Below, piece after piece: positions 21,776-33,071 of a stretch of 64,000 nucleotides of DNA (positions are counted from its first letter, which is position 1; each line of letters opens with the position of its first letter). The notes beneath the pieces were generated by a model. It saw nothing but the letters and a program-made list of their open reading frames with translations, was not told the origin of the DNA and did no database searches. Location of the stretch: contig CM057230.1 of the NCBI GenBank assembly GCA_029891385.1, forward strand, positions 20,464,847 to 20,528,846, in the 5' to 3' direction. Source of the DNA: Erythroxylum novogranatense (lineage: Eukaryota > Streptophyta > Magnoliopsida > Malpighiales > Erythroxylaceae). The position numbers and the translations under genes are program-made.

Positions 21776-22157
21776 TTTGGACTTCAAAGCAGCTGGAGAA
21801 AGGCGTTTGCTTCAGTTGAATGAGTTGGAGGAGCTTCGCTTGGATGCTTATGACAATGCCCGAATCTACAAGGAAAGAACGAAGAGATGACATGATCAAC
21901 ATATTCTCCAAAGAGAGTTCAAGGAAGGAGATTTGGTCTTGCTATTTAATTCGCGACTCAAGCTATTTCCCGGAAAGTTGAAGTCAAGGTGTTTGGGACT
22001 GTTCAAAATTGTTAAGGTTTATACTCATGGTGCAGTAGAAGTTGAGGATCCCAAAATTGGAGTATTTAAGGTTAATGAGCAGAGGTTAAATCCTTATGTG
22101 GTTGGATTTCCAATAGAAACAGAGGTCGCTCAATCCCTCTCTAACCCCGACCCTTGA
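21776..22157 (+). pseudogene. Element 1 integrase C-terminal tail
   Basis: Reads NLDFKAAGERR, LNELEELRLDAYDNARIYKERTKR, a stop, then [24 protein letters not shown] and a final [12 protein letters not shown]. These are the typical last ~110 residues of Athila-group integrases, which contact DNA after the catalytic core. The core with its D,D,E residues is missing, so this is a remnant. Stop TGA at 22155. The frame is broken at 21888. Confidence 0.85.
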
Positions 22158-23712
22158 GCAACAATTTGGCAAAGTCAAGTTAAGGACTTTAAATTAGCGC
22201 TTTTTGGGAGGCAACCCAAGTTTCACACCTTAGTTGTTTTCATTTATTTTATTTTATTTTATTTACCCAAATTTAATGTTCCTCTTTGTTTTCATGGCAG
22301 GAAATTGGATCTTACAAGCGAATTTTGATGGAGAATTACACTTTTGAAGAAAATGATTCCAGCTCATTACAGGGAAGTTCTTTGTGCCTCTTACTCATGT
22401 CTTCGCATATTGTTGAATGTTGCGGTTGTTTGTGTTTGAGTATGATCTGCAGCAATTTCTTAATTCGCATGCATCATTGTCGACACTCTTTTTTGTCCTT
22501 AACTATGCATATCCATGCTTACTTACCTACTTCAAAATACGCCTGCGCATCTTGACATTGAGGACAATGTCCTATCTGAGTTTGGGGGAGCATATCAAAT
22601 TTTCAAAAAAAAAACATCAATTTTTCAAAAATTTTCAAAAAATTCAAAAATAATAAAAAATAATAAAATTACAAAAATACAAAAAAAATTGCCATTACTT
22701 TTCATTTTTTTAGTTATTTTTCTTGCATAGTTAAACCTCATTAAGAAAATTTGATCTTTAAAGGTTTTGACTTTGGCCTCACTTTTGGAAAATTGAGAAT
22801 TGCTTGGGACCTAATTGGGTTTACCTTTAGAAGGTTTGTGGATAGATTGTTCTGGATTAGTGCTCTGTTTTCAATTGTTTAATCATACTCATATTCTTTG
22901 ATTTGAGTCTTTCCATCCATTTTATTTGAGTTTTGATTATCCATTAAATTTTTAGGCAAGTTAGAACCTAGTGAGATCTCGCCAATCCTAGAACAAATTC
23001 TCTAGGCCTATCGAGGCGAAATATGAGCACAAATTTGATAAGGAAGTGATTAAGGCATTCTCTTTGAATTATTAACCACATTCCTACTTTTGGCTTAAAA
23101 TAACCTTACATTCCCTTTGGAGCCAAGTTGAGCCTAAGTAAACTACTTATTTCTTTGGCACCCTCATTTAACCAAGCCATAAACTAAACATTCCCTACCT
23201 TTCATGTGGAAATGATTATTTAGGAGTAGGTTATGTGGGGGTTAAAAAAAGCAAAAAAAAAAAAAAAGAGCAAGCAAGTGAGTATTTTGCAAGTTATCGC
23301 CCCTAGTATATAAGAAATCGAGTTTGGGGGAGAGTCACCTTTTGATCTTTTGAGAAGGAGTGCTAAAAATTAGTGGAGATGGGATAGAGAATTTTGCCTA
23401 TGTGATTGGTTAATTTGATGATACCTTTAGAGTCTCTTGGGTTGTAAATTGCCTTTGAGTTTATTTGGCTTTTCTCTACTCTTGTGAGTTGGTTGGTTTT
23501 TAATTAGACTTGAATAAAGGAGTGTGTGTTTGAGCAAGCATTGGTATCCTTACACTATGAAGGTGGGTATGGTTTGATAAGTGGCTAAAGGTAAATTTTA
23601 ATTGGTTACTGCAATTTCGAAAATTCCAATTGTTGAGTGTTCCTTAATCTATTTTGAATAATTTTTCTTAATTTTGCTTAGGGACAAGCAAAAGTTTGAG
23701 TTTGGGGGCATT
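22158..23712 (+). other. Element 1 3' non-coding region
   Basis: Contains the conserved Athila-type word TTTTTGGGAGGCAACCCA near 22200-22217. It also has an internal polypurine-like module (TTGAGGACAATGTCC ... TTTGGGGGAG, 22557-22590), a second TTTGGGGGAG near 23323, and the real polypurine tract (23697-23710) next to the 3' LTR. No envelope-like ORF is present. Confidence 0.7.
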
Positions 23713-26274
23713 TGTTGAAGACATTTTTATCATTAAAATGAGTGACATTTTCTTTTAATTTCTGGATTAATTATTGGGTTTTATACATATATTTCTTGCT
23801 AAATTGTTTAGTTATCTTAATCTGCGTTTATAATGAGTCATGTTTAATTTGTAGGAAATATACTTGTTTTTAATTAAAAAAAAAGACCACGACAATAATT
23901 AAACGGAGGAAGTAGAGTCCAGGGTAAAACGACGCAACTTGAGGGACGAGAAGAACACCACGTCGACAGGAAAAGGAAGCACAAAAATCACACAAGAAGA
24001 TGGGCCATAGGAAGACAGCTGGTGGGACGTGGGGTGAGCAAATGGAAGATACATTAACGTTAGCAATCAGCCAAAAAAAGAAGAAGAGAAACTTAGATGA
24101 AAAAAAAGCAACATCACGCATGAGAGGAGTGGAGCAACTAAATTATAGAAGCTGGGGGGTTTTAAAGACAACAAGGAGAACAAACTCAAATGGGGGTTGT
24201 TGGCTAAAAAGAAAAGGAGACTAACGTGACAGACCAAAGAAGGGACCAGCAAGAGAGGAAAACAACAAAGTAGCTAGTTGTAAAAAGAAGAGTTGCCAGC
24301 TGATTGTGGAGGGAAGAAGACGTCAGCATTTGGGGAGGACAACAAGCCATCAAGACAACTCCAAGAGAGACCCACGCACCATGCCAAAAACAATACATGC
24401 ACTACACAGGAAGCTGACCCACCAACATGCAAATAACTCATCCCACACAAGAACAAGCCAACGCACTTGAGGAGAAGGTTGGCAGCTGGTGGTGTGCGTG
24501 ACCAGGAGAGGAGAGAGGGGCTGGGCAGTGAGCTGGAAAGAAAAATAAAAGGGAGTTAACGTGAGGGCTTGGGGGAGAGCTGTTGAAGGGCGTAAACTAA
24601 GGGGCTGATGGAGTGAGTAGAGTGTGAGCTGAAAGGTGAGTGAGGGGCTGGAGAACAAGAACGTGAACTGGTGAGTGTGTGTGAGAGTGAACAGTGAGTA
24701 ACGTGGTGGGTGAGATGGAAGTGAACTGAAAAAAAAAGGGATAGCAGAAGGTGGTCTGGATGAGGAAGTAGCGTGAAGTCTAAAGGAGTTAGAAGGAAGG
24801 ACTGGTGTGCGTGAACTGAAGAAAAATCAAAGTGAAGGGGCCGTGCGTGAATAGAATGAAAAGAAAAGAGCAGCATGGGTGTGTGGGCTGAAGGACGTGT
24901 GCGTTACATTTGTGGGAAGAGTATGGTCTGGAGAGAAGAGGGAGTGAACTAGTGAGAATTAGAGGAGGCGTGGACTGAAAAAATAGAGAGTTGAAAAGAG
25001 AAGTGAGCGTGAACGAAAAAAAAAGAAAAGAGGAGAATAGAAGAGCGTGGACTGGGGGAGCTGGCGATAGAGGAGGCTAGCGACAGGAAACAAGAAAGGA
25101 GACAGACCACGCAGATAACAAGGAGAGCTACAGTGGAAAAAACGAAAACAAGGCAGGAGGCCCCTTGGGGGAATATCACGCTACAGTGGAGGCTGGATAT
25201 TTCTGCTAGCTGGGAAGGCCAACGCACTCCAGGAGGCACGCACCACGCAAAAAGTGCCCCTTGGGGGAATATCACGCTACAGTGGAGGCTGGATATTTCT
25301 GCTAGCCGGGAAGGCCAACGCACTCCAGGAGGCACGCACCACGCAAAAAGCAGAGAAGATTTTAATTAGGCGGACTGTTTAACACTAAGAGGGACATCAC
25401 GCTACAGGGAAGCATCACGCAGACGCCAACAAGGAGCTCATCAGCAACACAACGCACGCAGAAGAAGACGCAACAACACAAAGAGGGGGAATTCAAAAAA
25501 CTCATTTTATCTGATTATTATTTGATTTCTCCTAATGTTGGTTGTTGATTTTAATGCTTGCGGTTTTTTTTATCCTATCATGACTGAGTAGTTTCCTCAA
25601 AACTTCAAGATTGAGCTGAAGCTTTTAGCTAATTTTTGTGGACTGTATTTCGGTTGATTTATGAGTGTGGATTTATAAGTTTGATTTTTCTGTTTTGATA
25701 TTAATGCTGCTGGTGTTGTGTTTGGCCAACCACTACTAAGCATTAGTTATTAATTGAAGAACCGATAGGTGAAAATTAATAACGAAACTCCAAAACAAGG
25801 AACTTATAAATTTTAGATTTAGATATAGACTGAATTTATGAGAGAAAACCAGGCGAGCAAAAAACATAATGGGTTATGCTTGATTGCTAGGCTACGATAG
25901 TAGACTAGGATTATTGCGTAATACTTCTTTGATACCTTGAAAAAGGATCCAAGAAACTCTAGCCTCAACCTTCTATCAACCAAAATTCGTCTCATAAATT
26001 GATCTAAGTAAAGTCCATAAAAAGCGCTAAAAGTGGAACCATCCTTGAAGCTTACCACAGTCCATTCGAATTAACCCCTTGAAATATTCGCAATTTTCTT
26101 TAGCTTAAATTTTGTTACTTTTGCTAGTTAATTTTCTTATTTTAATTCCCCATTTTTACACAATCGCTAGTCCAATTAATTGAGTGATCTAAGCCTGGTA
26201 CTTACACAATTACTCTCTGTGGGACGATATTATACTATACTACTTGAGACTCGTGAACTTGCGGAAACGCATCA
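23713..26274 (+). repeat. Element 1 3' LTR
   Basis: About 2.56 kb copy of 16219-18797, with the same internal 96-bp tandem duplication at 25160-25351. Ends GCATCA followed by target-site word GGGAT. Confidence 0.92.
25160..25351 (+). repeat. 96-bp tandem duplication inside the 3' LTR
   Basis: Units 25160-25255 and 25256-25351, matching the pair in the 5' LTR. Confidence 0.92.
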
Positions 26275-26349
26275 GGGATGAAGCTCATGGGTATTTCAGC
26301 TTAGGTGTAGTTTTTGCGGTCATGAGCACATGAGAGATCTAGTTACTTT

Positions 26350-26867
26350 TACTCCCATCCTTTGTGAAAGGGGGTTGGGTTCTCTTTTTGAATCAACGTT
26401 GGTTTTCTTTTTTCCGGTAGATGTGCGACCATCAGTGTTCCTTAACTGAACAGAGCTCATCCAGTTTTTCTTGTCTCTAGAGTCCTGCTCCTTCATTTCA
26501 CCATTTCATTGTCATCACAGTTTTTCTTCAATGGAATGAACTCTTCTAAGAATGGTTTACTTTTTCATGCTGTGCATTGCATTACCTCTTCTTTCAGAAA
26601 TAGAATCTCATCATTCAAGAGGAGCAAACAAAGTGGGAGTTAGCATTTAAACGCATCGATCTTCCTCTTCTCTTCCTCCAAATCCTTTCCAAAACCATCA
26701 ACTTTAGAAACCTTGTTGGAGACATCTCCAATCACTGACATCTCCTTAAGAAAGTTGCTGACAGTCTTAAGAACAAAAGTTGGCCTGAAAGCCAAGCGCA
26801 TGGCTGGATTTTGGCGGAGCTGGAACGTTGGACCTAGTGTTGCTCGTTTTGGCCAAATGTCTCTCAC
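26350..26867 (-). pseudogene. HHO/UIF1-like GARP transcription factor fragment
   Basis: The minus strand encodes the N-terminal part of the plant HHO (HRS1-homologue, NIGT1/UIF1) family. FRPTFVLKTVSNFLKEMS and IGDVSNKVSKVDGF are followed by DLEEEKRKIDAFKC, a stop at 26630 where the family has KRELPL, LPLCLLLLNDEILFLKEEV, then FLEEFIPLKKNCDDNE and, after a frameshift, DKKNWMSSVQL. These proteins repress nitrate or phosphate response genes or act in flower development through a GARP DNA-binding domain, which is absent here. The blocks run together without a visible intron. Broken by stops and at least one frameshift. Element 1 lies immediately to its right on the gene's own orientation. Confidence 0.75.
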
Positions 26868-27609
26868 TGATATATAGTGTCTAACACTTGAAAAGTCCCC
26901 TTCGTTACCCTCCTTGAGCTACCTGACAAGTCTGCTACGGTGAGAGAGAGGCAGTCTACCGTTTCTTTTGAGTACCGTTGATCGCCCACTTTGGAACTTG
27001 ACACAACTATTTATTCAAGACAATCCTCTTGGATTTTTTTTCCTTTTAACTTGACTCTTCAACTTTTTGCAAAAGTCTTCTAAAACAGAATCAACGGTTG
27101 AGGTTTTATGGGAGACAAAGCTTTTACTAGTGTGGTTTGTTGTTATTTCCTTTTCCTGTTGGTCCAAGGTACTTGCATGGGCATTAATTCTTCAAATTGT
27201 TTTCCTACGTGCCCTTCCCATATACGATTCTGTCTTTCATGCATGATTTAATTTGTTCACTGCTGAAGATTCTTTTTATTAATAGTAGATTTTTTTGGTA
27301 CTATTATTATTATTATTATTATATTAGCAGCATTATCTTTTTTAACTATTATTATTTTTTATTTAGTAACTTTATCTTCTTTATTATCAACATTGTCACT
27401 ATTCTTATTCTTATTCTTATTTTTATTTTTATTGTTATTATTTTTCTACTACTTTTAACTTTTACTGAGTTTCTTATTAGCTTTAGTTTTTTTTCATTAT
27501 TTTCTTTAGTATGTTATTATTATTTGTTGTGATTATGACAAATTATTATTATCTCTTTGTGCAGTAGGGTTTATTAGTTGTAGCTTTCAAGAATTTCTTA
27601 AAAGAGTAC
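26868..27609. other. AT-rich region with TTA microsatellite
   Basis: No gene recognised. Contains (ATT)n at about 27300-27324 and imperfect (TTATTC/TTTTTA)n to 27440. A hydrophobic ORF across this region (27197-27532) is a translation of low-complexity DNA. Confidence 0.6.
27300..27324. repeat. (ATT)n microsatellite
   Basis: About eight TTA/ATT units in a row, followed by degenerate AT-rich repeats. Confidence 0.85.
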
Positions 27610-27639
27610 ATGTGGGAAACGTAAAAGACTTGGGGTAGG

Positions 27640-28450
27640 AGGGATGCAGTCGGATCGCGCGAATGGAATCAATACAAGTGGGTCGGTACGCGCAGCATTC
27701 GGGAATTCAGACGGAGATAATGTAGTAAGGATAGGCTCGTGGAACGTGGAGACCCTCACAGGAAAGTCCTTAGAATTGGTAGAAATTTTAGATAAGTATA
27801 GGATCCAAATAACTTGCATTCAGGAGAATAAGTAGGCAGGAGCTAAAGCAAAGGTGATAGAGGGTTCAAATTATGGTACTCGGGAAGTACGCGGAAGCAA
27901 AATGGGCTAGGTATTTTAGTGGGCAAGGGACTGATGAATAGAGTAGTGGCGATCACAAGGGTCAATGATAGGATAATGGTGACAAAAATTGTTTTAAGCA
28001 GTATGGTTCTCAATGTAGTATGTGCTTATACACCTCAAGCTGGCACCGACAAACATCAAAAGCGTACATTCTGGGAGACACTGGAGGGGGTGTTTTTACA
28101 AATCTCTAATACTGAGCAGATTATCTTAGGAGGGGATTTTAATGGGCATATAAGGGTTAATTCAGACGGTTATATAGGAACGGAGCTTCGGATACGGCAC
28201 TAGAAATGATAATGGGGTTGATTTATTGGACATGACCGTAGCTTTTGAGTTAATAATAGTAAATTCCTTCTTTAAGAAAAACGAAGCGCACTTAGTGAGT
28301 AGCACAACCAAGACGCAATTTGATTATCTCCTTGTCAGGACAAGAGCTAGATCATGGTGCAAGGATTGTAAAGTACTCCCGGAAGCATGCCTATCTACCC
28401 AACACAAATTGTTAGTTTTGGATATAGGAATCAAGGGTTGGAGAGCATAG
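27640..28450 (+). pseudogene. RTE apurinic-endonuclease-like domain
   Basis: GSWNVETLTGKSLELVEIL with IQITCIQENK (about 27733-27835) gives the conserved N and E of the APE endonuclease fold. VCAYTPQAGTDKHQKRTFWE and IILGGDFNGHI (about 28019-28150) give the GDFN catalytic motif. TTKTQFDYLLVR (28304-28340) corresponds to the late SxxDY/ID motif. Frameshifts or stops lie near 27833, 27905 and 28201. In an active LINE this domain nicks the target DNA. Confidence 0.8.
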
Positions 28451-28799
28451 CTGGTGTCCAAGACATGCTGCAGAATCAGATGGGGGAGACTCAAAGGGGA
28501 TATGGTGGAACATTTTAGGAATCAGGTCAAGAATAATGCACCATAGGGTGTACGTGGGGATGCGGATAGGATGTGGCAGGGAATAGCCCCTGTAGTGAGA
28601 GAGACTGCCACTAAACTCCTAGGGGTTTCTAAAAGATGGGGTGGGGGCCGGATGGATTCCTGGTGGTGGTTTGATGAGATCTAGGGGGCAGTAAAGGTAA
28701 AAAAGAGAGCATTTATCGTTTTGCTAGCAAATGCAACAGAAGAGGGGTTGATTATTAATAGAGTGAGGTATAAACTGGAAAAACAGAAGGCATAGAAGA

Positions 28800-30543
28800 T
28801 TGTCTCAGTGGCCGAAGGAGAAGCGTACGAGAATATGTACAGGGATTTGGATACGGTCAGAGGAGCACAAAGAATTTTCAAGATATCGAGAGCTAGGGCA
28901 TGTGAGACAACAGATTTCAACCAAGTATGCTGTATACTGGACGAAGAGGGACAGGTACTCACAGATGATCTAGCCATCAAGGAGAGATAGAAGAGGTACT
29001 TTTATGGCCTATATAACGAAGACATAATGGTCGACATAGAATTAGGAGAACCTCCCGTGTCAGGACTTTATCTAAACAGGAACTCATGGAGGAGGATCAC
29101 GAGGGGAGAAATTACAAAGGTATTGAGGGGGATGGGGAGCGGGAGGGCTGTAGGATCAGATGACATCCCTATAAAGGTATGGAAGCAAATAGGAGCTGTC
29201 AGTATTAAGTGGTTAGTATAGCTTTTTAATGAGATTCTCGTGTCAGCCAAGATGCTGGATGAATGGAGATTGAGTAGGGTAATTCCTTCGAGCCAAAGGA
29301 GACATTCAACAATGTCAAAACTATCGAGGCATCAAATTACTAAGTCATACCATGAAGCTGTAGGAGAAAGTAATTGAAAAGAGAGTACAAAGTGCGACTT
29401 CTATATTGGCCAACTAATTAGGATTTATGCCTGGTAGGTCCACGACAGAAGCAATACATCTCCTTTAGAGACTAATTGCGAGCTATAGGGAAGGAAAACA
29501 GGAATTGCATATAGTTTTTGTAGATTTGGAGAAGGCACTAAAGAACTTATATGGTGGTGTTTGGAGGCTAAGGGCATTCCTAGGCCGTACATCAGCGTGA
29601 TTAGGAGTATGTATGAAGGAACATTGACTAGCGCAAGGACGATAGGAGGCGACACAGAGGCGTTCTTTATTGGTGTTGGACTCCACCAAGGCTCGGCTTT
29701 AAGTCCGCTTCTATTAACATTATTGTTAGACAAACTTACCAAACATATTCAAGGAGAGGTACCTTGGTGTATGTTATTTGTTGACGACATTGTCCTAGTG
29801 GATGAAACCAAAGAGAGGGTCAATGCAAAGCTGGAACGTTGGAGAGTAGCGTTAGAATCGAAAGATTTTAGAATGAGCAGGTCCAAAACATTAGATTGCA
29901 ACTTTTTGGGTAGTCAGATGGTATGACAGGCGGAGGTAGCAATTGACACTGACATCGTACCACAGAAATTGAGTTTTAAATATTTTGGGCCTGTCATTAA
30001 CAGAGATGGTAATATCAACGATGATGTATTACATCGTATTAGGTCTGGGTGGAACAAATGGCGGAGTACCTAAGGGGTTTTATATGATAAAAAGGTCCCT
30101 GTAAAACTGAAAGGAAAGTTTTATAAAATGGTGATTCGGCCTACAATGTTATATAGGGCAGAGTGTTGGCCTACTAAATGTAGGCATACGCGACAGTTGT
30201 TGGTAGCAGAGATATATATGCTTAGGTAGATGTGTAACATTACCATCAAGGATAAGGTACAAAATCAGGTAGTGAGAGACAGACTACAGGTGGCTAGTAT
30301 TATAGACAAGTTAAGAGAGAAAAGGCAAAGGTAGTTTAGACATGTGCGCAGGCAGCCCTCGGATGCTTCGGTACGACACTGCGAGTTAATAAACCTTAGT
30401 GGATACAAGAGGAGGAAAGGACGACCTTACAAGACTTGGAGCGAAGTGATCAAGAAAGATATGTCAGATTTGGCCCTCATTGAGGCAGTTGTTAAAGTTA
30501 GGAAAGTCTGGCGGGACAGGATAAAGGTCAACGACATCAATTA
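28800..30543 (+). pseudogene. RTE reverse transcriptase domain and C-terminal tail
   Basis: GSGRAVGSDDIPIKVWKQIG (29137-29196), GFMPGRSTTEAIHLL (about 29421-29465), and VFVDLEKAL (about 29515-29541, the first catalytic aspartate). Then [13 protein letters not shown] (about 29679-29717) and [16 protein letters not shown] (about 29763-29810, the catalytic DD). The tail has GRPYKTWSEVIKKDM (about 30418-30462), typical of RTE proteins. Multiple stops (for example 28990, 29221, 29926) disable it. Confidence 0.85.
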
Positions 30544-30955
30544 GAATCCTCGCGTCTCATACTTACCACATATGAAGTATTGCGAGTAGTAAGTTTTTGG
30601 GCTAGGTTGCAGAGAAGTTGTGGTTTGAGAAGGATTCCTGCGATGGACGCCTAAAGCAGTAGGATTGTCGCATCTTCAGGATCGCGCAGCGAAGACTCCT
30701 GAAGCGAATGGTGACAAAAAAGCCGGTCTGTACAAGGTGTAAGATAATAGCAGATCTGGTCAACCATCAGGTATGTCCTTATTGCCTTGTATTGTAACTC
30801 TATTTACTTAAATTTCTCTCTCTGCATCATAATTTTTCTGTTGTATCTGCATGTGTATCTACAGGAAACAGCTTCTTTACTATGTAAGAGTAAAGATGCG
30901 TACTATTAAACATTCTCAGACTCTGTTTTATTACAAAACTTCAGAATGGGTGTGA

Positions 30956-30974
30956 CGACGACGACGACGACGAT
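30956..30974 (+). repeat. (GAC)n tail of the RTE LINE
   Basis: Six GAC units, directly after the 3' UTR of the LINE. Confidence 0.85.
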
Positions 30975-30976
30975 AA

Positions 30977-31985
30977 TTTAGGAAGCCTATAGACATACTA
31001 AAAAATACTACTTCCTACTCATGGATATCGCAGATAAGAAATTTGTACAATTGAAATAACAAACGGCTATCTTTCATTAGTAGGATCCAACTGTCGTTGT
31101 CAATTGTCGAACGACTTGTATATTTTGAAGGCCACACATATGTATTCCAATGTCAATTGTCAGAGCTATAAAAAAAAGTAAAAACTTCATGTCAATCAAA
31201 TCTGTAATTGATGGTATTCCATGGAGGCTAAGTTGGATGCTTTCATCTTTAATAATTCTAGGCCCATTCAACAATCCCCATTATTGGAGACAAACTTTTC
31301 AGTAGGCATCCACTAAGAGGCTACTTTTCCCAGTATCTTTGTAGATTTTTTAGATCCAATATTTAGGGGTTGTTTGGTTTCGTTTTTTTTTTAATTTTTC
31401 GTTTTCGTTTTAAAAAAAAGGAAACAGTCGGTTAAAACTTGTTTGGTTGAGGATGTTGCAATTTTTCATTTTCAAAAATAAGAAAACCGTAACAACTTTG
31501 CAAAAAAGAGAAAATAACGTTTCCGTATGTTTTTAAATGAAGTTTTCTGTTTTCGTATATTTTTAAAACAGGTTTTCGTAGTTCATGTTTCCTGCGCCGC
31601 CGACTATGCATCTTTAACCTTTTCCTCTGTTAAAAAGTCTTGTATATAAAAATCAACTTCATCGTCTTCTGCATTTTCTGCTATCTTTTGCAACTCATCA
31701 CATCACACAATTTTCAGGTTTGTTTTTTTATGTGGTTATTTGTATTTTCTAAACCGTTAGTCGACTATTATTTGTGTTGTTTTCGTATGTGGTTATCTGG
31801 ATTGGTGATGATCTGCTACTGCCACTACCAAATCTCCTCTTACACCTCTCTCTCCGACCTAAAACCTTTCGAAAATTTCCTCCTTGACATCAAGACTAAA
31901 ACTCTACTTTCCTCCCTCCCGAGCTTGAAGCTCCTTCTCGTCAGTAACTGCGTTTCTCTCTAGATTTATAAGCCAACTTTTGCTT
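30977..31985. other. Unassigned region between LINE and eIF3B fragment
   Basis: No gene family recognised. Near 31375 the words TTTAGGGGTTGTTTGGTTTCG resemble the terminal inverted repeat of PIF/Harbinger or hAT-like MITEs, but no partner end was found. A plus-strand open stretch (31810-31960) with SLPSLKLLLVSNCVSL recalls an LRR-like segment; too short to call. Confidence 0.35.
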
Positions 31986-32210
31986 ATGGGAGACGTTATG
32001 ACTATGAGAGATATTGAGGCCAGGGCAGCCTTTGTTGGAATCGATCTCTCTAATCTCGATCTTGATTCTATTCAACTCCCTCCTGGTGAAGATTTCGGTA
32101 TTATTAGTGACGATGAAGATGTTTATCAAGAGGAGCAGTTGGATGTCGGCACTGGTTTTGGAAACAATGTTGTTGTCGATCATATACCAATTGTTACAAG
32201 AGAAAAAAAT
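31986..32210 (+). pseudogene. eIF3 subunit B N-terminal fragment
   Basis: The ATG at 31986 opens a frame closely resembling the N-terminus of plant translation initiation factor eIF3B: MGDVMTMRDIEARAAFVGID, then LSNLDLDSIQLPPGEDFGII, SDDEDVYQEEQLDVGTGFGN, VVVDHIPIVTREK. In the intact protein an RRM and a WD40 propeller follow; here homology ends at 32210 where an L1 element inserted. Beyond the L1 comes an unrelated acyltransferase fragment, so this is a truncated copy. Only about 75 of the roughly 700 residues expected for the family are present. Confidence 0.85.
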
Positions 32211-33071
32211 TCATGCATTAAATGCTTAAGTGCATTTACGTGCCTTGCATGCAAATCTTCAGATGTATGACGTTTTTAATTGAGTGAAAAGTAATGAACT
32301 TGTTCCTTTGGACCACTATCTATGGAGTCGCGTGCTGGTTCCTTTGGCGGTGGCGGAACAACAACCTCTTTGAGACTGGATTTACTTGGCCGGAGAATGG
32401 CACCCGCATTATTCTCGAGTACGTCGAGTGGATATCTCGCGCTCGCGCTATAGAGACCTGTGTCTTTCCTGTCCTGGGTTTTCCAGTGGGTACCCTTGTG
32501 GGTTGATCCAAACCCCTGGAGGGGTGGGTAAAGGTCAACACGGACGGTACCGTTACCTCCGGGTCTCTTACCATGTCCACTGGCGGCTTAATCCGTGATT
32601 GTCAAGGAATCTGGTGTGGAGGGTTTCAGCACTACCTTGGTTGAGGTTCGCCCTTAGAAGCGGAGCTTTGGGGTGTATATTCCAACCTTAATTTGGCCTG
32701 GAAGAAGGGATACCGCCGGATCATAGCCGAAGTTGACTCGTTAGAGGTTATTAATATCCTCTCTGATCCTAATTTTGTAGTGACTGGGCTTCCTTCCTTG
32801 GTGTGAGGTATCCGTGAGCTTCTTCACCGCTCGTGGGAGACTCATCTCCAGCATGTTTGCCGGGAAGGCAACCAGTGTGCGGACCACTTGGCTCACTTTG
32901 CCGTCTGCCTTCGCCCGGGCCTCTATACTCTTCAGGAGTTGCCTGTTGGCCTTAGGGAGTTGCTTGGCCGTGATGCGGACAGCGCGCTGTATTTCAGAGG
33001 CTGATTTTTTATTTTTGTTTTTGTTTTTTCTTGTAAAAAAAATAAATAAACAAATACTCATGCATTAAATG
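32211..33071 (+). mobile_element. 5'-truncated L1 LINE with RNase H domain (L1-3), 14-bp target duplication
   Basis: TCATGCATTAAATG occurs at 32211-32224 and 33058-33071, bracketing the element. Inside, the plus strand gives WRWRNNNLFETG, then a plant-L1 RNase H domain in one frame: VKVNTDGTV (about 32527), PLEAELWGVYSNL, RRIIAEVDSLEV, CREGNQCADHFAHFA, i.e. the expected D, E, D and D/H catalytic positions. Stops at two places disable it. The 3' end is A-rich with TAAATAAA-type repeats. Only the last ~0.8 kb of an L1 was copied. Confidence 0.9.

Larger units (their letters stand above)
16213..26279 (+). mobile_element. Athila-like Ty3/gypsy retrotransposon, element 1 (RT deleted)
   Basis: LTRs at 16219-18797 and 23713-26274 are nearly identical. 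The primer-binding site TGGCGCCGTTGCCGGGAA (Asp-tRNA type, typical of the Athila group) follows the 5' LTR, and a polypurine tract (TTTGGGGGCA) precedes the 3' LTR. GGGAT flanks the element at 16213-16217 and 26275-26279, with one extra T at 16218 leaving the exact left border uncertain. Order inside: gag, protease, the first residues of the RT region, a deletion, the integrase C-terminal tail, then a 1.5-kb non-coding 3' region. It cannot make RT, RNase H or a full integrase, so it is non-autonomous. Confidence 0.92.
27610..30976 (+). mobile_element. RTE-clade LINE, near full-length, inactivated
   Basis: Endonuclease then reverse transcriptase in one orientation, a conserved RTE C-terminal tail, and a 3' end in a short (GAC)n repeat (30956-30974), a common ending for RTE elements. 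Numerous stops and frameshifts show it no longer encodes protein. The 5' border is set near where coding similarity begins; the true border is unclear. It has the same clade features as copies A-D but is in the opposite orientation and better preserved. Confidence 0.85.

Noticed and set aside
27197..27532. 111-codon hydrophobic ORF resembling a membrane protein
   Set aside because: Arises from TTA/TTC simple-sequence DNA; composition alone explains the hydrophobicity.
31375..31400. GGGGTTGTTTGGTTT word as a MITE terminus
   Set aside because: No matching inverted end or target duplication found nearby.
31640..31963. 107-codon ORF upstream of the eIF3B fragment with an LRR-like segment
   Set aside because: Only one short stretch resembles an LRR or F-box protein; no continuous domain.
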